Of a stretch of DNA of 47,874 bases, positions 36,227 through 44,149 are shown one piece after another; within the stretch, counting starts at the first letter, position 1; every line of letters starts with the position of its first letter. The stretch is taken from NCBI GenBank assembly GCA_002490775.1, contig DKUR01000115.1, forward strand, positions 1 through 47,874. The letters run 5' to 3'. The notes under the pieces are model-generated. The model was not told the origin of the DNA and searched no databases. It saw only the letters and a list, made by a program, of their open reading frames with translations. This stretch comes from Lachnospiraceae bacterium UBA7199. Lineage in GTDB: Bacteria > Bacillota > Clostridia > Lachnospirales > Lachnospiraceae. Both the position numbers and the translations under genes were made by a program.

Positions 36227-37711
36227 TTATTTTTTATGCATATCTGGAATTTTTTTGTCAGCCTGTGCTTTAAATCCTGCCACTTCTTTCATTGCCTGTG
36301 GAATTGCAATATTAGTTCCTGCTCCTGCGATGCAGCCTCCGGGACATGCCATTCCTTCTATCAGACAGCCATTCTTTTTACCTGCTTTGGCAAGCATTAA
36401 AATTTTCTTGCATTCTGTCAGGCTCTCTGCATGTTCAATATTCACCTCAACATCAGGATAATATTCCCGAATGCATTCTTCTATCGCACTGGCTACACCA
36501 CCAGCTACACCATAACCTCTCCCGGCTCCTGTAGCATCATTCATTTTATCAATAGCCTCTACGCTCTCTGGCAGAAGTCCCTTGGCCTCAAACATCCCTG
36601 CCAATTCTTCGAATGTAATTACAAAATCCACATCCGAACGAACAGTTCTCCTTGAAGCTTCCAGCTTTTTAGATGCACAGGGACCAATAAATACCACGCC
36701 TGCATCGGGATGATCTTCTTTAATTTTTCGTGCTGTCGCCACCATAGGCGTAAGTGCGTTGGAAATCTTATCAATCGTCTCAGGAAAAAACTTTTTTGCC
36801 AGCATGGACCAGGAAGGACAACAGGAGGTCAAAAGAAAAGGCAGCTCTCCCGTAGCTACTTCTTTTACATAATGCTCTGCTTCCGTCATAGCACCCTGAT
36901 CTGCGCCAATGGCCGTCTCATATACATCATAAAATCCCAGCTCTTTTAATGCCTCTTTTATTTTATCCGGTGTTGCATCCTTTCCAAATTGGCCTACAAA
37001 TGCAGGGGCTACCTGCGCAATAATTTTTCTCCCAGACTGAAGGGCGCGGATCAACTGAAAAATCTGTGATTTATCTGCTATTGCTCCAAAGGGGCAGCTT
37101 ACCATACATTGCCCGCAGGATACACATAATTCTGTATCAATATATGCCCGCCCTTTTTTGTCACTTTTAATGGCATTTACTCCGCAATGAGACAGACACG
37201 GGCGGATTTGATGGGATATTGCATCATAAGGACAAACAGATTTGCATTTTCCGCATTTAATACATTTTTCCTGATCAATCACGGATTTTCCATTTTTCAT
37301 GGAGATTGCCCCTCTTGGACAAACCTCACGACAGGGATGTGCCACACATCCCATGCATTTATTTGTTACTTCATATTTATTTTCAGGACATGCATTACAG
37401 GCAGAAGGAATCACCTGCATCAGAGGCGGCTCATAATACTTTTCATCAATGTTGCTCTCCTCAAGCCCCTGGGTGACATGAACAGGTGCATTCTCCGGAC
37501 GTAAAGACAATCCCATCGCTAAGCGGATTCTCTCTCTGGTAATCGCACGCTCCCGATAAATACTATCGTATTCAGATTCATCATAGTCTACAATTTTATA
37601 CGGCAATGCCTCCACATCATCCTTTAAATTTTCAGAATGATATGCAAGATTGGCTACTTCCTTAAAAATACGCCTTCTGTCCTTACGTACCTGTGTATCA
37701 ATTCCTCTCAT
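36227..37711 (-). CDS. [FeFe]-hydrogenase-like iron-sulfur protein (group B-like)
   Basis: 494 residues from the ATG at 37711 (AGAGG 7 nt upstream); an in-frame TTG 18 nt further up is unlikely. The N-terminal half is rich in cysteine clusters (CxxC...CxxC sets from about 105 to 210, including two ferredoxin-type CxxCxxCxxxCP motifs). The H-cluster domain has L1 TSCCPSW (about 295), L2 GPCASKKLE (about 343) and L3 EGMACPGGCIAGAG (about 452-465). L2 starts GPC and L3 ends GAG, unlike the MPC and GGG of well-studied group A enzymes, so a group B type is likely. The H-cluster maturases are not in the window. It may be a fermentative hydrogenase or a redox sensor. Confidence 0.82.
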   Translation of the reverse strand: MRGIDTQVRKDRRRIFKEVANLAYHSENLKDDVEALPYKIVDYDESEYDSIYRERAITRERIRLAMGLSLRPENAPVHVTQGLEESNIDEKYYEPPLMQVIPSACNACPENKYEVTNKCMGCVAHPCREVCPRGAISMKNGKSVIDQEKCIKCGKCKSVCPYDAISHQIRPCLSHCGVNAIKSDKKGRAYIDTELCVSCGQCMVSCPFGAIADKSQIFQLIRALQSGRKIIAQVAPAFVGQFGKDATPDKIKEALKELGFYDVYETAIGADQGAMTEAEHYVKEVATGELPFLLTSCCPSWSMLAKKFFPETIDKISNALTPMVATARKIKEDHPDAGVVFIGPCASKKLEASRRTVRSDVDFVITFEELAGMFEAKGLLPESVEAIDKMNDATGAGRGYGVAGGVASAIEECIREYYPDVEVNIEHAESLTECKKILMLAKAGKKNGCLIEGMACPGGCIAGAGTNIAIPQAMKEVAGFKAQADKKIPDMHKK

Positions 37712-37764
37712 ACATTTGCCTCTTTCCAATCATTTACACAATAAATTACAGGTTTACTTGTATA

Positions 37765-37792
37765 TTTTTACATAATCCCCCAAGGAAGTCAA
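37765..37792 (-). promoter_or_regulatory. Probable promoter for the hydrogenase-like gene
   Basis: On the minus strand TTGACT (37787-37792) is followed after 16 nt by TAAAAA (37765-37770), about 55 nt before the ATG at 37711. The -35 is good and the -10 is weak. Confidence 0.45.
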
Positions 37793-37842
37793 CACCTGCT
37801 ATTTATGGCAGTTAAGGAGATATATCTATGCTTTTTCTTATT

Positions 37843-39840
37843 TTAAAGTAAAAAGCTGCCCGTCTGGTAAACAATAGTAGATACTACCCATGCAAATATA
37901 ATCTGAAATAAAGCCAGCTTTAGAGTAAACGCTGTAGATCCGCTTTCCTTCCGTATGGTTGCCATAGCCGCGGCACAGGGAACATATAAAAGAACAAACA
38001 GCATCATGCAATATGCATTTAAAGCACCAAAAGAAGGATCAATATTTTTTAGATTTTCAATTACGGTTGTCATATTTGCTGCCTCTGCACTGCCCACTCC
38101 AAAAAGAACTGAAAAGCTGGAAACTACTACCTCTTTGGCAGAAATGCCTGCAATCAATGAAACAATAATCTGCCACATTCCCAGCCCTGCCGGTCGCATT
38201 ACCGGTTCAAGCCACCTGCCAAATGCCGCACCAAAGCTGTCCGCCGGATCTGTAACCATGCCGGAAACACCGAAATTGAGCACCAGCCAAATAAGAATTG
38301 ATGCAATAAAAATAGTAGTTCCTGCTTTGGAAAGATAATCCTTAAGTTTATTCCATACGTATATGCGGATTGTTCTCCCATTAGGTCTTTTATATTCCGG
38401 CAGTTCAATCAGCAGGCTGTCATTCACTTTTCCCTTCTCGCATACGTGTAGAAACCGGGCAATCAAAATTGCACAGATCATACCGATCAAATACATGGAA
38501 AATGCTGCGATATGCGCATATTTTCCAAAAAACATTCCTGAAAAAAGCACATAAACCGGAAGTCTTGCTGAACATGACATAAAAGGTGTAATGATCATTG
38601 TTCTCCTGCGGTCCTTTTCTGTCTCAAGCGCCCTTGAAGCCATAATTGCCGGAACTGTACAGCCAAAGCCTAAAATCATTGGAAGAAATGCTTTTCCAGA
38701 CAATCCCACCCTGCCCATGATTCCATCCATTACATAGGCAACTCTTGACATATATCCGCTGTCTTCTAAAATAGCAAGTGCCAAAAATAAAATAGCTATA
38801 TTAGGAATAAAGGTAAGGATTCCTCCCACTCCAGCTATGATTCCATCAACAATTAATGAAATCAGCCAGTCCGCCGCGTGAATTGTCTCAAGAAGGCTGC
38901 TCATATGGGCGGAAAAGAAATCAAGAAAATTCTCAAAGTACCCTTTCAGCCAATCACCTATCGTAAATGTAAGAAAAAATACCAGTGCCATAATACACAA
39001 AAATACTGGTACCCCCCATACTGAATGTGTCAAAAGCTTATCTACCTTTTCCGTAACATCCTTACGTTTTTTTCGATAAAAAAGGACTTCTTTTACAATA
39101 GTTTCAATATAAGAATATTTTGCCTGAATAATTTCCTTTTCATAACTTCTCCGGGCAATATTCATGACAGGAACAGGATGTTCATTCGTCACATCCTCAT
39201 CATTTTCCAGCAGTTTAATGGCATGCCATCTGACGGAAGAATGTGTTGGATAATGTGCCTGCATAATAACGGAAAGTTTTTCTATTTTATCTTCTATCTC
39301 CTGTCCATAATGAAATACATCGCCTTTTGTGCCTGCTTCATAATGATGACTTATTGCATGGAGCAGAATATCCAGTCCTTTGCGCCTTGCAGCAGAAACC
39401 GGAACTACCGGTATATCTCCTAAAAGCTCTGGAAGCCTGTGAAGATCAATTTCCATTCCCCGCTCTTCAACAATGTCCATCATATTAAGAGCCAGTACCA
39501 CAGGTTTTCCAAGCTCTAAAATCTGCAGTGTCAGATATAAATTTCTCTCAAGTGACGAGGCGTCAACTACATTTACAATCACCTCTATATCATCATCCAT
39601 AACACAGCTTCTGGTAACTTTTTCCTCAATAGTGTAGCAGGTAAGGGAATAAATGCCCGGAGTATCCACAAGCGTCATATGAACATCTTCATATTCTGCT
39701 TCACCTTCCATCTTTTCAACAGTAACACCTGGCCAGTTGGCCACTTTCAGTTTAGAACCGGTAATTGCATTGAATAGAGTTGTTTTCCCACAGTTGGGAT
39801 TGCCTACAAATGCCACATGAATTGTTTGTTTATTTCTCAT
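37843..39840 (-). CDS. feoB: Ferrous iron transport protein B
   Basis: 665 residues from the ATG at 39840 (GGAGG 9 nt upstream). N-terminal G domain: GNPNCGKTT (13-21), WPGVTVEKMEG, DTPGIY (G3) and NMMD (G4). A helical GDI-like linker follows, then the polytopic membrane domain with paired gate regions containing GFGCTVPAIMASR and GISAKEVVVSSFSVLFGVG. It imports Fe2+ under anaerobic conditions. The gene overlaps feoA by 11 nt, so the pair is translationally coupled. An in-frame TTG at 39861 is less likely as start. Confidence 0.95.
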   Translation of the reverse strand: MRNKQTIHVAFVGNPNCGKTTLFNAITGSKLKVANWPGVTVEKMEGEAEYEDVHMTLVDTPGIYSLTCYTIEEKVTRSCVMDDDIEVIVNVVDASSLERNLYLTLQILELGKPVVLALNMMDIVEERGMEIDLHRLPELLGDIPVVPVSAARRKGLDILLHAISHHYEAGTKGDVFHYGQEIEDKIEKLSVIMQAHYPTHSSVRWHAIKLLENDEDVTNEHPVPVMNIARRSYEKEIIQAKYSYIETIVKEVLFYRKKRKDVTEKVDKLLTHSVWGVPVFLCIMALVFFLTFTIGDWLKGYFENFLDFFSAHMSSLLETIHAADWLISLIVDGIIAGVGGILTFIPNIAILFLALAILEDSGYMSRVAYVMDGIMGRVGLSGKAFLPMILGFGCTVPAIMASRALETEKDRRRTMIITPFMSCSARLPVYVLFSGMFFGKYAHIAAFSMYLIGMICAILIARFLHVCEKGKVNDSLLIELPEYKRPNGRTIRIYVWNKLKDYLSKAGTTIFIASILIWLVLNFGVSGMVTDPADSFGAAFGRWLEPVMRPAGLGMWQIIVSLIAGISAKEVVVSSFSVLFGVGSAEAANMTTVIENLKNIDPSFGALNAYCMMLFVLLYVPCAAAMATIRKESGSTAFTLKLALFQIIFAWVVSTIVYQTGSFLL

Positions 39841-40063
39841 TGCATTTTTCCTCCACTTCAATTCCCTGACTAATATGCTTTCCTATGGCAAGTCTGGTTC
39901 CACGAACCCGTATAATAAGAGCACCATTCCTTTTCCGGTTAAGTACTGTAATCACTGTTCCATCATTTAAGCCAAGGGCTTGCAGCCGGCGTGTTATACC
40001 CTCTTCCACGTACAGACCTTTTACCTCATAACTGTTTCCTTTCTCACCTTCAAATAATGACAT
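39830..40063 (-). CDS. feoA: Ferrous iron transport protein A
   Basis: 77 residues from the ATG at 40063 (GAGG ribosome binding site); an upstream in-frame codon at 40132 is possible but has no site. SH3-like FeoA domain with GNSYEVKGLYVEEGITRRLQALGL (in parts), GTVITVLNRKRNGALIIRVRGTRLAIG. It modulates FeoB. A promoter lies at 40121-40149. Confidence 0.92.
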   Translation of the reverse strand: MSLFEGEKGNSYEVKGLYVEEGITRRLQALGLNDGTVITVLNRKRNGALIIRVRGTRLAIGKHISQGIEVEEKCNEK

Positions 40064-40120
40064 AGCCTCATCCTCTTTTGTTAATGATTTCAAAGCAAAA
40101 CTGTTACGCTTTTCAACAAC

Positions 40121-40149
40121 ATTAAAGCACAAAACTTTGTCGTTTGCAA
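40121..40149 (-). promoter_or_regulatory. SigA-type promoter for feoAB
   Basis: On the minus strand TTGCAA (40144-40149), 17-nt spacer, TTTAAT (40121-40126). The spacer contains ACAAAGTTTTGT, a near-perfect 12-bp palindrome that could bind an iron-responsive repressor; no classical Fur box is visible. Confidence 0.5.
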
Positions 40150-40244
40150 GTCTTGGAAACTGCTGTATTTGGTTCGAATCCGGTTACTATTATCAAAATT
40201 TGAAAGCGTGGAATTATGTATAAAAAAATTTTTATAAGAACGGA

Positions 40245-40271
40245 ACCAGTAAAATTCCCTATCATATTATA
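40245..40271 (+). promoter_or_regulatory. SigK/SigE-like promoter for the cotJ operon
   Basis: AC (40245-40246), 16-nt gap, then CATATTATA (40263-40271), which fits the mother-cell SigK -10 form CATAnnnTA and partly the related SigE -10. The cotJA ATG is 37 nt downstream. In Bacillus the cotJ operon is transcribed in the mother cell, which agrees. Confidence 0.45.
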
Positions 40272-40307
40272 TTATTAAATTATGCTCCATTTTATGAGAG
40301 GAGAATT

Positions 40308-40478
40308 ATGCAGGATTACAGCTTTAACGAATATTTCGACCGTTTTCCAATTGCAATGGCCTATGTTCCCTGGCAGCATCTTACCAATATTTTTGAAAAT
40401 CTTGATGAAGCTTACAAGGTGGGAACCATATTTCCTGAGCTGGAAAAACCTTTTACGGGAAGGAGATGTGTAAAATGA
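40308..40478 (+). CDS. cotJA: Spore coat-associated protein CotJA
   Basis: A 56-residue protein (MQDYSFNEYFDRFPIAMAYV at the N-terminus) with VPWQHLTNIFENLDEAYKVG and TIFPELEKPFTG, the CotJA signature. ATG at 40308 is 6 nt after GAGAGGAG. It is needed for assembly of the CotJC coat protein in Bacillus. Its stop overlaps the cotJB start (ATGA). It is the first gene of a cotJABC operon whose last gene is broken. Confidence 0.88.
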   Translation: MQDYSFNEYFDRFPIAMAYVPWQHLTNIFENLDEAYKVGTIFPELEKPFTGRRCVK

Positions 40479-40747
40479 CGAACCCTAACCAAAATGAACG
40501 CAGCAGACTATTCCATGATATCGGCGTTATTGATTTTGTAATTGTTGAAATGAACGAGTATCTGGATACACACCCTACTGACAAGGAAGCAATGGAATAC
40601 CTTGGACATTATGTGCGTATGAAAAATCAGGCTATGCGTGAGTATGCAATGAAATATAGCCCATTAAGAATATCCGATGCAGACGGATGCAATCAAAATG
40701 AATGGAAATGGGCAACACAGCCCTGGCCTTGGGAAGGGGGATGCTAA
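40475..40747 (+). CDS. cotJB: Spore coat protein CotJB
   Basis: 90 residues. RLFHDIGVIDFVIVEMNEYLDTHPTDKEAMEYL and YSPLRISDADGCNQNEWKWATQPWPWEGGC (read in parts) match CotJB; the C-terminal Trp/Pro-rich tail is typical. Start is the ATG at 40475 overlapping the cotJA stop; the GGAGATG ribosome binding site lies within the cotJA end. It is followed after 3 nt by cotJC. Confidence 0.9.
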   Translation: MTNPNQNERSRLFHDIGVIDFVIVEMNEYLDTHPTDKEAMEYLGHYVRMKNQAMREYAMKYSPLRISDADGCNQNEWKWATQPWPWEGGC

Positions 40748-40750
40748 GTT

Positions 40751-41188
40751 ATGTGGAGTTATGAAAAAAGATTACAGTTTCCGGTTAATATCAAAGAACC
40801 CAATGCAAAAATTGCGCAGGTGATCATGTCACAGTATGGCGGTCCCGACGGAGAACTAGGTGCTTCCATGCGGTATATTTCGCAGCGCTATTCCATGCCT
40901 TACAATGAAGTCGCTGCAATTCTTACCGATATCGGTACAGAGGAACTGGCACATCTTGAAATGGTTTCCACTATCGTACACCAGTTGACTAAAAATCTCT
41001 CTATGGAAGAAATCGAAGAATCCGGATTTGCAAATTACTATGTGGACCACACTGTTGGCATCTGGCCTATGGCCGCAGGCGGAATTCCTTTTAACAGTTG
41101 TGAATTCCAGTCTAAAGGAGATGCAATTACAGATTTGTTTGAGGATATGGCCGCAGATGTACTTGTTTATATAAACGACTATTTATAA
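40751..41188 (+). pseudogene. cotJC: 5' part of cotJC (manganese-catalase-type coat protein), interrupted
   Basis: Residues 1-137 match CotJC closely: MWSYEKRLQFPV, SQYGGPDGELGASMRYISQRY, TDIGTEELAHLEM (first Mn-ligand ExxH pair), YVDHTVG, GDAITDLFEDMAAD. Intact CotJC has about 190 residues and continues with an EQKARATYE-like stretch and an EREIxHxQRF-like stretch that carry the remaining metal ligands. Here the family sequence ends at AAD, is followed by VLVYINDYL and then a stop, and the next base pairs are unrelated. So the 3' ~50 codons are missing. The break coincides with the start of accessory DNA containing a serine recombinase. Confidence 0.85.
41140..41185. other. Putative left attachment junction of the inserted element
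   Basis: cotJC homology ends within GATATGGCCGCAGA (41147-41160). Immediately to the right is a perfect 12-bp palindrome GTTTATATAAAC (41165-41176), a plausible recombinase half-site region. The exact crossover bases cannot be fixed without the right end. Confidence 0.5.
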
Positions 41189-41205
41189 AAGAATGATTAA
41201 TAAAT

Positions 41206-41517
41206 CTAAATATAATCAAAAATTCCTTGTATGGCATCTGTGATATTTATTATATCAGCCAATAAAAGCTTGTCAACTTTTTTGTATCCACGCATGTCCA
41301 GATCAAGCAGTGCAAGTTTTTCACACTGTGCGTAGCCGGACACTTCATCAGTTTTAATATATATATGAAGAGGACTTTCGGTATTATTTTTAAATACAGG
41401 GCAGCCTATTATTTCTCCTGACGAATTAAAAAAATCTTTGCTGACGACAATTACAGGATTTCCTATTTTTTCAACTTTTAAAATATCACCCTGATGAATT
41501 TCATTATTCAATTCCAA
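41206..41517 (-). CDS. mazF: PemK/MazF-family toxin
   Basis: 103 residues. MazF fold features: GDILKVEKIGNPVIVVSKDFFN near the start, IIGCPVF, and AQCEKLALLD. MazF proteins are ribosome-independent mRNA interferases. TTG start, either at 41517 or two codons later (41511), which has better spacing from AGAGG. It overlaps the antitoxin gene by 10 nt, the usual coupling. It is the first gene to the right of the cotJC break. Confidence 0.82.
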   Translation of the reverse strand: MELNNEIHQGDILKVEKIGNPVIVVSKDFFNSSGEIIGCPVFKNNTESPLHIYIKTDEVSGYAQCEKLALLDLDMRGYKKVDKLLLADIINITDAIQGIFDYI

Positions 41518-41753
41518 GCCTCTCTTCCTACTGAATTACCCCAGTCAAATTCTCCATCCAAATTCAATTTACCACCAAATTCAGAAGCTCTTTCTTCCAG
41601 TGTCTTATGTCGAAAAGGTTTGGAAAGCATAATAGCCCCGTTTGACACCTTGACATCTAAAATATCATCTACACTTATATTGGCTACCTGAAGAATTTCC
41701 TTTGAAAGCCTTATTCCCTGACTGTTTCCCCATGTTTTTACTTGCGCCTGCAT
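41508..41753 (-). CDS. mazE: AbrB/MazE-family antitoxin
   Basis: 81 residues. N-terminal AbrB/SpoVT swapped-hairpin DNA-binding domain (KTWGNSQGIRLSKEILQ) and a C-terminal toxin-binding tail ending EFDWGNSVGREAWN, typical of MazE. Strong ribosome binding site AAGGGGG. It is expected to repress its own promoter together with MazF; a near-palindrome covers that promoter. Confidence 0.85.
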   Translation of the reverse strand: MQAQVKTWGNSQGIRLSKEILQVANISVDDILDVKVSNGAIMLSKPFRHKTLEERASEFGGKLNLDGEFDWGNSVGREAWN

Positions 41754-41777
41754 AAAAACCCCCTTATTGCATTTTTA

Positions 41778-41806
41778 GGTATATCCATAGTATATACTGT
41801 CGTCAA
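41778..41806 (-). promoter_or_regulatory. mazEF promoter with 19-bp operator-like near-palindrome
   Basis: On the minus strand TTGACG (41801-41806), 17 nt, TATACC (41778-41783). GTATATCCATAGTATATAC (41779-41797, plus strand) covers the -10 and most of the spacer. The same 19 bases recur exactly at 42478-42496. Confidence 0.65.
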
Positions 41807-41817
41807 CTTTGAAAAAC

Positions 41818-42156
41818 TTATTTTAAGTACTTTTCAATCTCTTCTTTTAATAGTGGTAAATCTTCATGAATAGTATCCCATACAATACACATATCCACTC
41901 CAGAGTACCCATGAACAATTCTATTTCGCATACCATATAACTGTTTCCAAGGAATTGTTGTGACTGTCTCCTTAAATTCATCTGCCAGAGAAATTTTTGC
42001 AAGTTCACCAATCTGCATAAGATTAAATACACAGGCATCAACTCTCATTGAACTTGCCTGAAACTCATCAAGCCCTTTACAGTCCTCACAATATTTAAGT
42101 ACTGAAATAACGTGGTTATAAATTTTCTCTAATACCTGACTGTCTTTATTGTTCAT
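41818..42156 (-). CDS. hepT: HepT-like HEPN ribonuclease toxin
   Basis: 112 residues, all-helical HEPN (DUF86) protein with the catalytic RNRIVHGY motif (R-x4-H). HepT toxins cleave RNA and are neutralised by AMPylation of a nearby tyrosine; the Tyr directly after HG is present. The gene overlaps the mntA 3' end by 11 nt. GGAG lies 9 nt upstream of the ATG at 42156. Confidence 0.87.
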   Translation of the reverse strand: MNNKDSQVLEKIYNHVISVLKYCEDCKGLDEFQASSMRVDACVFNLMQIGELAKISLADEFKETVTTIPWKQLYGMRNRIVHGYSGVDMCIVWDTIHEDLPLLKEEIEKYLK

Positions 42157-42448
42157 AAATTACTACTCCGCTTCTTTTTATTTCCTCACCAACCTGTGAA
42201 TCTGCTGTAAGCTGAGATACATCAAGCAAGTCAACCTCTTTCCCAAGAGTTGAAACTACATCCTCAAGCAGTCCAAAAAAAGCAAGTCCTTTAAGCCCGC
42301 TGTCAACAAGAATATCAATATCGCTTCGCTCCTTTGCGTTTCCTTTTGCATATGATCCGAAAAGAATTGCTTTTTTAATTTTATAATCTGAAAAAACTGG
42401 TTGTAAAAGCATTTGAATTTGCGACGGTGTGTATATGTCTTTATACAT
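42146..42448 (-). CDS. mntA: MntA-like minimal nucleotidyltransferase antitoxin
   Basis: 100 residues from the ATG at 42448 (AAGGAG upstream). The longer frame from 42487 would start inside the operator and is rejected. Nucleotidyltransferase core: GSYAKGNAKERSDIDILVD, with the two metal-binding aspartates in SDID. MntA AMPylates HepT and so inactivates it (type VII toxin-antitoxin system). The operon has its own promoter at 42488-42516. Confidence 0.85.
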   Translation of the reverse strand: MYKDIYTPSQIQMLLQPVFSDYKIKKAILFGSYAKGNAKERSDIDILVDSGLKGLAFFGLLEDVVSTLGKEVDLLDVSQLTADSQVGEEIKRSGVVIYEQ

Positions 42449-42477
42449 AAATAAAACTCTCCTTATCGCAGCATATT

Positions 42478-42516
42478 GTATATCCATAGTATATACCAGT
42501 TATCAGTAATTTACAA
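42478..42516 (-). promoter_or_regulatory. mntA-hepT promoter with the same 19-bp near-palindrome
   Basis: On the minus strand TTGTAA (42511-42516), 17 nt, TATACT (42488-42493). The 19-bp sequence GTATATCCATAGTATATAC (42478-42496) overlaps the -10 and is identical to that at 41779-41797, while the flanking bases differ. Confidence 0.65.
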
Positions 42517-42526
42517 TACAAACTCG

Positions 42527-44110
42527 TCAAACTTTCCAGTGAATAATTACCGGAGGAGGGTTTTTGGCTGTTGCCCGGCCTTCTCCTTTCCCTACTTCCA
42601 CATAATCTATTAAATGCTCCATAATAGAGCGGCTAAGTTCTTTTACATTTCGATACTCCATAAGGACATCCTTTTTGGTTCTACTATGTTTAAGTGAGTT
42701 TTCTAATTCTTCGACAAGAGAATTGCACTTGATAATCTTTTGTTCATATTCTTCAATATCTTTTTGAAAAGCAGACCTTAGTTCCATATAATCCTGTTCC
42801 GTTATAATACCCTTTGATTTATCCAGATATGTATTTTTAACTGCTTCTTTTAGGTCGGATATTTTTTTGTCATAAGCTTTTATTTCCCTGAAAAGCTTTA
42901 TTTTCTTATTTTGATTATCATTTTGCAGGTTAAGGCGGTTCTCTACCTCATTTTCACAAAAGTAAGTATCAATAATTTTTCGCAGTTCTTTTAAAATAAT
43001 ATCTTCTAAAAAGCGGCAGGCAATGAATGCGCCCTTACATACCGACTCACCTGCAGTATATCTGGTAGTGCAGCGCAGATAACGAATATGTTTTGATATA
43101 TGGGTTCCCATTTGGTAACCACAATACATACATCTTACTTTGCCAGCAAAAATACCAATGCTGCCTGTACATACAGGTTTATAATTTTCTTCTATTCTCC
43201 GCTGCACAATTTCCCATGTCTCCAGAGATATTATAGGCTCATGGGTGTGCTTTTTGATTCTCCACTGCTCTTTTGGAACCGGACGGGAGTGTTTGCTTTT
43301 GTATGATGGATTTTCATATCGGTGTTGTACCATGTCACCAATATACATTTGATTTTTTAAAATATGTGAGATTGTATAATATCTCCATAATGTGCTGTTG
43401 CTTTTTCCCACTCCGCACTTGTAGTTTTCTCCCTGCAGCCTTTTATATTCAGTAGGATTGGGAACCGCCCGGCTATTAAGGGATCGGGCAATGCTGGTTC
43501 TGCCCATGCCCATTGCTGCCTTATCAAAGATTTCCCTGACAATTTCAGCAGCTTCCGGATCAATGAGCAGATGGCCTTTTTGGTCTGGATCTTTCTTATA
43601 TCCGTATGGTGCAAAAGAACCTGTATGCAGCCCTTTTAATTGGTGATCTGCAAGTACCGATTTAATATTATCAGATAAATCTTCCAGATACCATTCATTT
43701 ACCAGTCCATTGATTTGCCTGGCTTTTTTGTTTCCGGGAATGCTTGTATCTGCATTATCAGCAAGTCCTATAAACCGGATGCCAAGTTCAACAAATTCTC
43801 CATGAATGATTTTTTCTACCAGTTCAAGCTCCCTCGTAAATCTGGACTGTGTTTTGCAGAGAACAATATTAAATTTCTTTTCTCTTGCATCTTTTAAGAG
43901 CTGATTAAACGCAGGCCTTGTCCTGTCACTGCCTTTATAATCATCGTCAGAATAAATATTATATATTTCCCAGCCATTTTGAACTGCATAAGAGATCAAC
44001 ATGCTCTTCTGGTTTTGAATTGATTGGGAATCATCTTCACGGTTCAGCTTGTTCCTATCCTCTTCCGACAATCTGGTATAAATGCCGACAATATTAACAT
44101 TATTTTTCAT
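42527..44110 (-). CDS. Large serine recombinase (site-specific integrase)
   Basis: 527 residues. Resolvase-type catalytic domain (1-~150) with the nucleophile in YTRLSEED (Ser15), SQSIQNQ and the arginine motif SRFTREL. The Recombinase domain follows (about 170-280), then a zinc-ribbon (VRCMYCGY ... LRCTT ... VCKG, about 335-370) and a C-terminal coiled coil (about 400-480). This architecture fits phage integrases, Tn4451 TnpX and SpoIVCA of the skin element. It is read toward the cotJC junction 1.3 kb away. A 52-codon gene precedes it. The domains are intact, so it is probably active. Confidence 0.92.
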   Translation of the reverse strand: MKNNVNIVGIYTRLSEEDRNKLNREDDSQSIQNQKSMLISYAVQNGWEIYNIYSDDDYKGSDRTRPAFNQLLKDAREKKFNIVLCKTQSRFTRELELVEKIIHGEFVELGIRFIGLADNADTSIPGNKKARQINGLVNEWYLEDLSDNIKSVLADHQLKGLHTGSFAPYGYKKDPDQKGHLLIDPEAAEIVREIFDKAAMGMGRTSIARSLNSRAVPNPTEYKRLQGENYKCGVGKSNSTLWRYYTISHILKNQMYIGDMVQHRYENPSYKSKHSRPVPKEQWRIKKHTHEPIISLETWEIVQRRIEENYKPVCTGSIGIFAGKVRCMYCGYQMGTHISKHIRYLRCTTRYTAGESVCKGAFIACRFLEDIILKELRKIIDTYFCENEVENRLNLQNDNQNKKIKLFREIKAYDKKISDLKEAVKNTYLDKSKGIITEQDYMELRSAFQKDIEEYEQKIIKCNSLVEELENSLKHSRTKKDVLMEYRNVKELSRSIMEHLIDYVEVGKGEGRATAKNPPPVIIHWKV

Positions 44111-44149
44111 TTTTCACCATAATAAAACAAACCAATATCCTTTTTCATT

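Noticed and set aside
36227..37711. Plain ferredoxin or NADH-dehydrogenase subunit
   Set aside because: The three H-cluster motifs (TSCCPSW, GPCASKK, ACPGGC) identify the [FeFe]-hydrogenase family.
37828..37851. Seven-residue plus-strand ORF (MLFLILK) after AAGGAG
   Set aside because: It overlaps the feoB 3' end, has no promoter or downstream gene on that strand, and is likely accidental.
40141..40190. tRNA-like stretch on the plus strand (TTGGAAA anticodon-like loop followed by GGTTCGAATCC T-loop-like sequence)
   Set aside because: The T-stem would have only two strong pairs, no matching acceptor or D arm is found upstream, and no CCA end follows. It is probably chance or a very decayed remnant.
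42449..42487. N-terminal 13-codon extension of the MntA-like protein
   Set aside because: The upstream ATG lies inside the 19-bp operator and has no ribosome binding site; the ATG at 42448 follows AAGGAG.
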